Shown piece by piece: positions 53,203 through 59,298 of a stretch of 59,298 nt of DNA. Position 1 is the stretch's first letter. Each line of letters starts with the position of its first letter. The stretch comes from Mastigamoeba balamuthi (taxonomy: Eukaryota; Evosea; Mastigamoebida; Mastigamoebidae): the NCBI GenBank assembly GCA_902651635.1, contig CACRSC010000075.1, forward strand, positions 57,281-116,578, written 5' to 3'. The position numbers were made by a program, and so were the translations under genes. The notes under the pieces were generated by a model. The model worked only from the letters and a program-made list of their open reading frames with translations. It did not search any database and had not been told where the DNA came from.

Positions 53203-53925
53203 ATGTCCAAGTGCCACAGCTGCCACGCCCTGCGGCAGGTGCCCTGTGCACCTTTGCTGCACCCGCTGTGACACGCCCCCTCCCCCCCGCACACACAGGA
53301 GGTCGCGGAGCTGATCATGGAGAAGCAGCAGATGTGCGAACAGGTGGCCAGGGAGCGCGAGGCGCACGAGAGGGAGCGCCGGGCGCTGACCAGCGCCAAC
53401 ACGGAGCTCATGCACGCCAACGTCAAGTTCCAGCAGGCGCTCGCCGACACGCAGTCGTGCTACACCTCGTGCCTCTCCGAGCGGGAGCACGCCTTCACCA
53501 GGGCCATCCGCGCAGAGTCCGAGCTGGCCTCGGTCAAGGTACACGGATGGGGGCTGCTAATGAGTGCCCGGAGGGGACCTTTCATTCGAATGACTGCCAG
53601 CATTCAGGAATCCAAGAATTTAGGGAAATTTCTCGGAACTGACATTCAACTGATTTCGCAGGCAGAGAGGGACGTCTACAAGGGAGCTCTGCCTGCGCTG
53701 CTGACCCTCGTGCCAATGCCAGTAGTCCCAGCCCCCGTGCTGCGGACAGCGGCCACGCCAACACCAATTCCCGTGTCTCCCACGAGGCAGCCTGCAGCAG
53801 CAGTGGTGCCGCAGTCAGTGTCCAAGTCCAAGAAGAAGAAGAAGAAGGTACCCAAGTCAGAGCTCGCCAGCCTCAGGAGAGATGCAACGACGTTTCTCTC
53901 GGGCATCACCACAGACCCGCAGTAG
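53203..53925 (+). CDS. Small coiled-coil protein with N-terminal CxxC/H motif
   Basis: Three exons: 53203-53238, 53299-53538 and 53662-53925, 540 nt or 179 residues. Exon 1 encodes MSKCHSCHALRQ, a possible half zinc site. Exon 2 is a continuous coiled coil (LIMEKQQMCEQVAREREAHE...). Exon 3 has a Pro-rich segment and a run of lysines (SKSKKKKKKVPKSEL). Donors are GTGCCC and GTACAC. An ATAAATA box lies about 30 bp before the ATG. Divergent from the CFAP184-like gene, with 164 bp between starts, so a ciliary role is possible, but family membership is not recognised. An earlier first exon cannot be excluded. Confidence 0.55.
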
Positions 53926-54073
53926 TGGCGCCGATCGAGTGAGCGATGCCATGCAGAGATGCCTTTTCCCTACTGTTGCAATTGGCTGACAACAGGCTGG
54001 ACGGATACAGGCGCATATGTGCCCCAGCCAGCGGCAAGGGATCAATACTCAATTGCTTGCGGTGTGAGAACGC

Positions 54074-57000
54074 TCACTTGAGAACAGGCTTGCCACTGCT
54101 GCTCAGCGACGAGGCTCGCATGCGCCCGCTCTGTGCGGTGCCGATGCGCGGGATGTCGATGGGGTCCTCGGGGAGGTCCAGCACGACGTCGCGCATGTCG
54201 ATGTTCTCCGTCGACGCGCTGAGAGCCCCGTTGGACGCGTGTCGCGACGCAGCTGCCGACTTGGGGCTCGCGGGCGCCTCGTCGTTGATCAGGACGAAGC
54301 ACTCCTGCTCGCCCTTGCCCTTGAGCATGATCCTGCCCCTGCTCTCGAACTTGTACGTGTTGCACAGAATGCCGTAGGTGCTCAGGCTGACGTTGATGCG
54401 GCCCGGCAGCCCCGCGGCCTCCACACGCGCCGCGACGTTGACCGCGTCGCCCCAGTAGTCGAACTGCAGCTTGGAGCGGCCGATGACGCCGGCGACGACG
54501 CTGCCCGAGTTAATGCCGAAGCGCACTCTGAGCTCCTCGAGGCCCTCGGAGCGCCTGGCCTGGTTGACCTGCTCGAGCGACCGCAGGGCGTCTATGGCGA
54601 ACTCGACCATCGCGGCCGCGTGGTCCTCCTTGGGCACGGGCGCCCCGCACGCAGCCATGAAACAGTCGCCGATCGTCTTCACCTTCTCGACGCCGTACAG
54701 CGGGCACAGCGCATCCCACCGGCTGAACAGGCCGTTGAGCAGCTGCACGAGCTTCTCCGGCTCCGTCCGCGCAGCCAGTGGCGTGAACTCCACGATGTCT
54801 GCGGTGCGCCCAGAGTTCAATTGAAATGACGATAGCGTAGAAGAAGGTCTCTCGGCTCACCAGCAAAGAGTATTGTGACTGAGTCGAACTTCTGTGCGAT
54901 GGTCTTGCCGGGCTCCTTCTTGAGCACGTCGACAACTGAGGCAGGAAGGATGTTCTGGAGCAGGAGATCCGCGCGGCGCTTTTGGCGCTCGAGCTCGAAA
55001 GCGTGCATACGGATGTGGCTGATGTCCTTGATGAAGAACCCGAACGACACTGACTCGTCTGCTGCTGACTGCGTTCCCACAGCCGACAGCAGGACGGGCA
55101 CCTGCGTCCCGTCCTTCTGGTTCAGAAAGACCTCCGAGTCCTCTCCTTCGCATTACGTCAGCGCGGTGATGTGCAGAGTTGGAGTACCAATGTCGAAGCT
55201 GCGCAATTTTCGGGAACGCGACTTGATGAACTTGGTGGCCGCGGCCTCGAGCTTTGCTGCGGACTCGAGCGGCATGAACGAGGAGAAGCTCTTGCCCAGA
55301 ACCTCGTCGGGGGACATCGCCAGGAGGAACTCAGCCGCCTGGTTGAGGTACGACACCTCAAGCTGCTCGTTGGTGAGAAGCACTGCGTCCTTGCTCGCCC
55401 CGAGGATGTCCTTCGTCCGCTGCTCCTGCTCCTCCGCGACGCCCTTGCTTGCCTCGTGCAGGTCGGATATTCCCCTCTCGAGGAACAACCTGATTGCCTG
55501 CACCGAGGTGATGACGTTGAGTGGCAGCCGCAGCAGCATCAGCAGGATGCGGGTGGTCTCAGCCTCGGTGTCAGACAGCAGTGGCTTAAACGAGATGGAG
55601 CAGAACACTAGCAGAACCAGGCATACGGCAAAGAGGACGCCCTCGGCAACCCTCGTCTTGGAGATATAGCTCGTATAGTAGTCGGTCATTTGGCCCTGCA
55701 GCTCGACGTACCACTGGCGCGCCTCAGTATACGCCTCCAGTGCGTGCCTGAAAGAGTCCGACGAGGGGCTCTGGATTCGCTCTGGCTGATTGACGAAGGA
55801 CAAGAGATCGTCCACTGCGAGGCCCCCGAGCTGCAGAACACCGTAACAGCGAAAGGCTGTACACGGGCGCTCCTGGAGTAACGGACGGAATTCGGATCCC
55901 CACTTCACAGACTGAGCTGCTGAGGCCTTGTACCCCCAGTAGGTAGCATTGAAAAGCGTGGCTGATTTGGAGGACGACCATGGAGAGGACTCACGAAGTG
56001 CGAGTTCTGTGGCCTCTGAGAAGAGCTCGACAAACTCGAGGTTGTTCCGTGCAAGTACGAGTTGCACCGATGCTGAAAATGCTGTGAGAGAGTAGTGAAA
56101 GGAAATGAGGGTACTTGTTGGATCGTATTTCCGAGATACCACAAGGCTGCTGAGCATTAATCCGAGAATGACCAGAATTAGAAACGCCTTCTCCACAAAG
56201 TAAAACACAATGGTCATCTTCAATGTGTTCTGCTCTCGCTGGCCAATAGACACTCTCTCACTCTTGTACTTTGCCTCGAGCCTTCAGGGGAGTATGTCAG
56301 ATCGGCGAGGAAACAATGCAAGGAGCAGATTGTACCTATCCCATTCCTCCGAAACGGTAGCACTGAGGGCGGCAACTGTCGTTTTTGGCACATCGAGAAA
56401 GAGACGGGTTGCGGAAATGCGCTCTTGGTGTATCTTTTTCACCGAGGGTATGAACAGCAACACGTCGATAAGAACCGAGATCAGTGTTGTGAACCCCACA
56501 ACTGAGCCGGTAAATCAGTTGCAGAGTTTTTCTTTCTTGGAGCGTACATATTGCCAGCATTAGCCACATGCTCGTTTTGTATCGAACGCCGTCACCAGTG
56601 ACACTCTCGGAAAAGGCCATGAGATGCGGTCCCACAGATTGCACAAGGTTATCGGTGAGAAACATGAGATCTCTCCCGGGGTCGAGGCTGCCGTTTCGTA
56701 TTTCTATTGGATGCACCGTGGCCAGCACGCTTTCCATCACACCGTCCCAAAGAGTAGTGGTCTCCGTTTTCCACTCAATCGAGGAGTTTCTGTTTGTCAT
56801 TAGGCAATTGACAGACATGCGCTCGACACTCACCCAACGAGGGGTCTGTTCAAAGTTACGATGCTATATAGGGCCGCTCTGCCTGCGCCGTTGCTCTGCA
56901 CAGACTTCCACAATCTCTGGATCGTTTGCTCCAGCTCGGGTTTTCGTTGCGGCGGAGCGAGTTCGGCGGCATAGTCTCGAGACTGATTCTGGCTGCCGAG

Positions 57001-59268
57001 CCTCGCAAGGAGTTGCCACTCCTGCAGTACATTCGCCAGAGAAGCTGATCCCGTCTTTGTGAGATGGATACTATTCTTGTGATGATACCAGAATTCTCTA
57101 CTAGATCGTGGGATTCCTTGAAGTTCAGGGACATCCAGTCGACACATGCATACAGGGAGATCAGCACAGACCCCAGCAGAATGAGCGACGCCGATATAGC
57201 GAACGACGCCTTCCTCATGGCTGTGGACCTGCTCGGGGTGTGATCAGTAGTGCTGATGCTGGGGGCTGAGGAACCTTGTAGACTGGATCTTGTTCCTGTA
57301 CTGCATGATTCGCCCACGCCCATCGCTCAGCTCTCCGGCCGAGTCCATCGAGGAGAACGACGCTGACTTGGGGACACCGCCCCCGCAGGGCTGGGACAGA
57401 GGGGACTCTGTCTGCTGTGGCAACCCAACTACGCGGAAGTCGGGGAGGCTCTGGTCTGCCTCTCCCTGGTTGTCGGCGTCAAAGTCTGTAGAACTGGGCC
57501 GTCGGATGTCGCGACTCAGGTCGCGGCAGAACTTGGCCTGCCCCTCTCCCTCTTCCTGCACTCTCACTCGGCTCTTCTTTGCGGTCCGCCTCGCCTTGAG
57601 GTCCTCCAGCTCGTCGGCCACCTGGTAGAGTGTCTCCGCACGCTCCTTGTCGTCGACAATGTCATCCAGGAAAAAGGCGTAGGCCCTGATCACTGTGAGA
57701 TCCTTGGGGTAGTCGTTTCTGAGTTTTCAGATGTCAGACACAGAGTGGTTGTTACACTGAGTGGAATGGGAGACAACTCACAGTAGCCGCTCGAAGATCT
57801 GGCCCCCTGCGTTATCGTGGTGGTTCACCCGCGACACGGTTCCGAGGAGGGCTGTCTGGTCCACTATCCTCCTCTGTTTGTGGATAAGCGACCAGAAGTC
57901 GCTCATCGCCTTCTTGGCCGCACTGATGTTGCCAAAATTAATTCTATGTGTCCGAGAGCCATAGGTTACCTGTGGTGCAGCCGTGCCAGCGCAAGATCAA
58001 TTGCATAGTCGTCCTCGTTCGAATTGAGACCACTTCCCGACGACTGGACGCAATACAGAGCGTAGCTGATGTCGAAGTGTGCATGGCATGCTCTTCCATT
58101 TGTCAGCTGCATTCATTGGCAGTGAGATACTCAATGCTGTCCCCCGTGCTGCTGAGAGGAGTGAGGGAGCGCACGTTTCGGTGCATTTTCAGCGGGTCGT
58201 GCACGACGTCTCCGAGGAAGACGGCGTAGATCATGTAGAGGTACGCGGACTGCGGGTAGTCTCTGATACCGCGGCGCAGGACAGCGTCGGCCAGCCTCGT
58301 CTGGGCCTCTGTGAGCTTCTTGTTGTAGTACACGAACTTGGTTGCCAGGAAGTACTCGGCCTCGAACTGGAACAGCTTCTTCTCCGGGTCTACCTGCTCT
58401 TCAATGTCCTCGTCTTCGTCTTTTTTACTGTGGGTCAACTGCTGCCCGTCCAAGTCCGCGTCCTCAGCCTTTTTCAGGAGACGGTTCCTGCGGATCCGGC
58501 AGGCGGCGACGGAGAGGAGGGACACGGGAAGTGCCAGCCCCAGGGCAAGTGCGATCAGGACGATGCTCAACACGTGCGACTGCACCCCCGGCGAAATAAG
58601 GACCGAGGCGCAGGCGACAAGGCTCTCCCACATCGCCATTGCGTAGCACATGGTCGCGAAGTAGACCGACCTCTTCACGTAGAACGGCTGGAGCAGAGGG
58701 CGTTAGTGCACGGATCCCGCACAGGCGAAACAGACCTGGGCGAAAACCTGGGCGGCAGTCACCAGAGCGAACAGAGAAAGGCAGACGAAGGCGTGCGCTA
58801 TCGTGCCCCATCGGGGGGCAGTGGGAGTGCCGCTGTGGTTGAGGAAGAAGTGCGAGAACACCAGGACCCACGAGCATCCGGTGTACATGTACCGCACGCG
58901 CGGCGTGTCGAGTGCCGTGGGGCTCTTGGGCCGAAAGTCGTTTGAGCTGCGCAAGCGGTGGTGAGCGGGGGGCTGAGAGCGGCGCCAGGCGGGCGGCGTA
59001 CAAGACCATGCGGTGTGCCTCGTTGAGGATGCTCCACGCAAGCGTCGCCCACGCGATGGCCGTGAGAGCAATGTCCCTCGTTGTCGTCATCCCCCTCGTA
59101 CCGAACCACAGACAGATGTTCAGTGTCGGCAGCACGAGGACCGGCCCCAGATTGTCCATCAGCTGCATCAGAGATATAAGTGCGCTCACAAAGGGAGGGT
59201 TGTACCCGCAGGAGCTTGTAGACCCACCTGACACCTGAACAATCGAGTTTGTTAGGTGCCTCTAGCAT
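54074..59268 (-). CDS. Multi-pass membrane adenylate cyclase with TmcB-type TPR and PAS domains
   Basis: One large gene spliced through many short introns (42-60 bp where resolved). From the N-terminus: several membrane helices (59.2-58.5 kb, for example CSWVLVFSHFFLNH and SVYFATMCYAMAMWESLVAC); TmcB/TmcC-like TPR units (FEAEYFLATKFVYYNKKLTE, later MIRAYAFFLDDIVDDKERAE, 58.4-57.6 kb); a linker; a helix (FAISASLILLGSVLISLYAC); a large loop; a helix WLMLAIFVGFTTLISVLIDV formed across a splice; more helices (56.2 and 55.6 kb); a PAS domain (55.45-55.0 kb); and a class III cyclase domain (about 54.9-54.35 kb). The two metal aspartates are in LFADIVEFT and TIGDCFMA. Lys in VEKVKTIGD and Asp in FDYWGDAVNVAAR favour ATP over GTP. 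The C-terminal tail is Ser-rich. The gene may begin beyond the window; the 59268 ATG is only the last one available. Confidence 0.8.
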
Positions 59269-59270
59269 GA

Positions 59271-59298
59271 ACGTAAGGGGGGAGGGGGGGGGGGGGGG
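59271..59298. repeat. Poly-G run at the window end
   Basis: The last 20-odd bases are almost pure G. This is probably a sequence end artefact or homopolymer that stopped assembly. Confidence 0.7.

Noticed and set aside
55147-55190. In-frame TAA in the PAS region of the cyclase gene, suggesting a pseudogene or recoding
   Set aside because: A 42-bp intron (GTACTC to GCGAAG) removes it and joins RSFDI to EDSEVF in frame.
56284-56340. In-frame TGA in the cyclase gene near LFPRRSDILP
   Set aside because: A short intron (GTACAA to CTGAAG) removes it and joins EEWDR to LEAKYKSER.
1-59298. CRISPR arrays, bacterial operons or rRNA genes
   Set aside because: No spaced direct-repeat array, no Shine-Dalgarno-led gene strings and no rRNA-like sequence. 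Introns show that the DNA is eukaryotic.

Overview
This is eukaryotic nuclear DNA: spliceosomal introns interrupt almost every gene, and the genes belong to universal eukaryotic families. Coding regions from about 9.6 kb to the right end are GC-rich. A CFAP184/CCDC96-type axonemal gene implies a flagellated stage. A large TmcB-TPR/PAS/cyclase membrane receptor, a BPI-PqiA fusion and PIF/Harbinger transposons suggest a free-living protist. My best guess is a flagellated amoeba of Mastigamoeba type (Amoebozoa), but I cannot confirm this without a search.

Layout. 0-9.6 kb: AT-richer, transposon-rich ground with two damaged PIF/Harbinger elements, a decayed GC-rich gene remnant and one intact secreted type I membrane glycoprotein (3.5-5.6 kb, minus). 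10-13.8 kb: a paired zinc-finger protein and RGP1 (Rab6 GEF subunit), both plus. 14.2-16.2 kb: an F-box/LRR-like gene (minus). 16.4-17.55 kb: a mosaic of broken gene pieces copied from elsewhere in this same window. 17.8-27.9 kb: UTP20 in 13 exons (minus), head-to-head with BUD23 (28.07-29.26 kb, plus). 30-32.7 kb: a type I DnaJ/Hsp40. 33.2-34.8 kb: signal peptide peptidase. 36.6-40.0 kb: a BPI-fold/PqiA fusion. 41.3-42.4 kb: a five-repeat EsV-1-7-like zinc protein (minus). 43.2-46.7 kb: RtcB, present as two pieces on opposite strands bounded by single Ns, most simply a scaffolding inversion. 46.8-49.95 kb: VPS52 (GARP subunit), divergent from RtcB. 51.2-53.0 kb: CFAP184/CCDC96-like (minus), divergent from a small coiled-coil gene. 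54.1-59.27 kb: the TmcB-TPR/PAS/adenylate cyclase (minus), running towards the window edge.

Functional themes. UTP20 and BUD23 both build the 40S ribosomal subunit and share a 192-bp divergent promoter. RGP1 and VPS52 both act in endosome-to-Golgi traffic. Exon models for UTP20, BUD23, RGP1, VPS52, DnaJ, signal peptide peptidase, CFAP184 and the BPI-PqiA gene were built by hand; each sums to a whole number of codons and follows family homology across the junctions I compared. These models reveal an unusual 5' splice-site preference (GTNCG rather than GTRAG) and several GC-AG introns.
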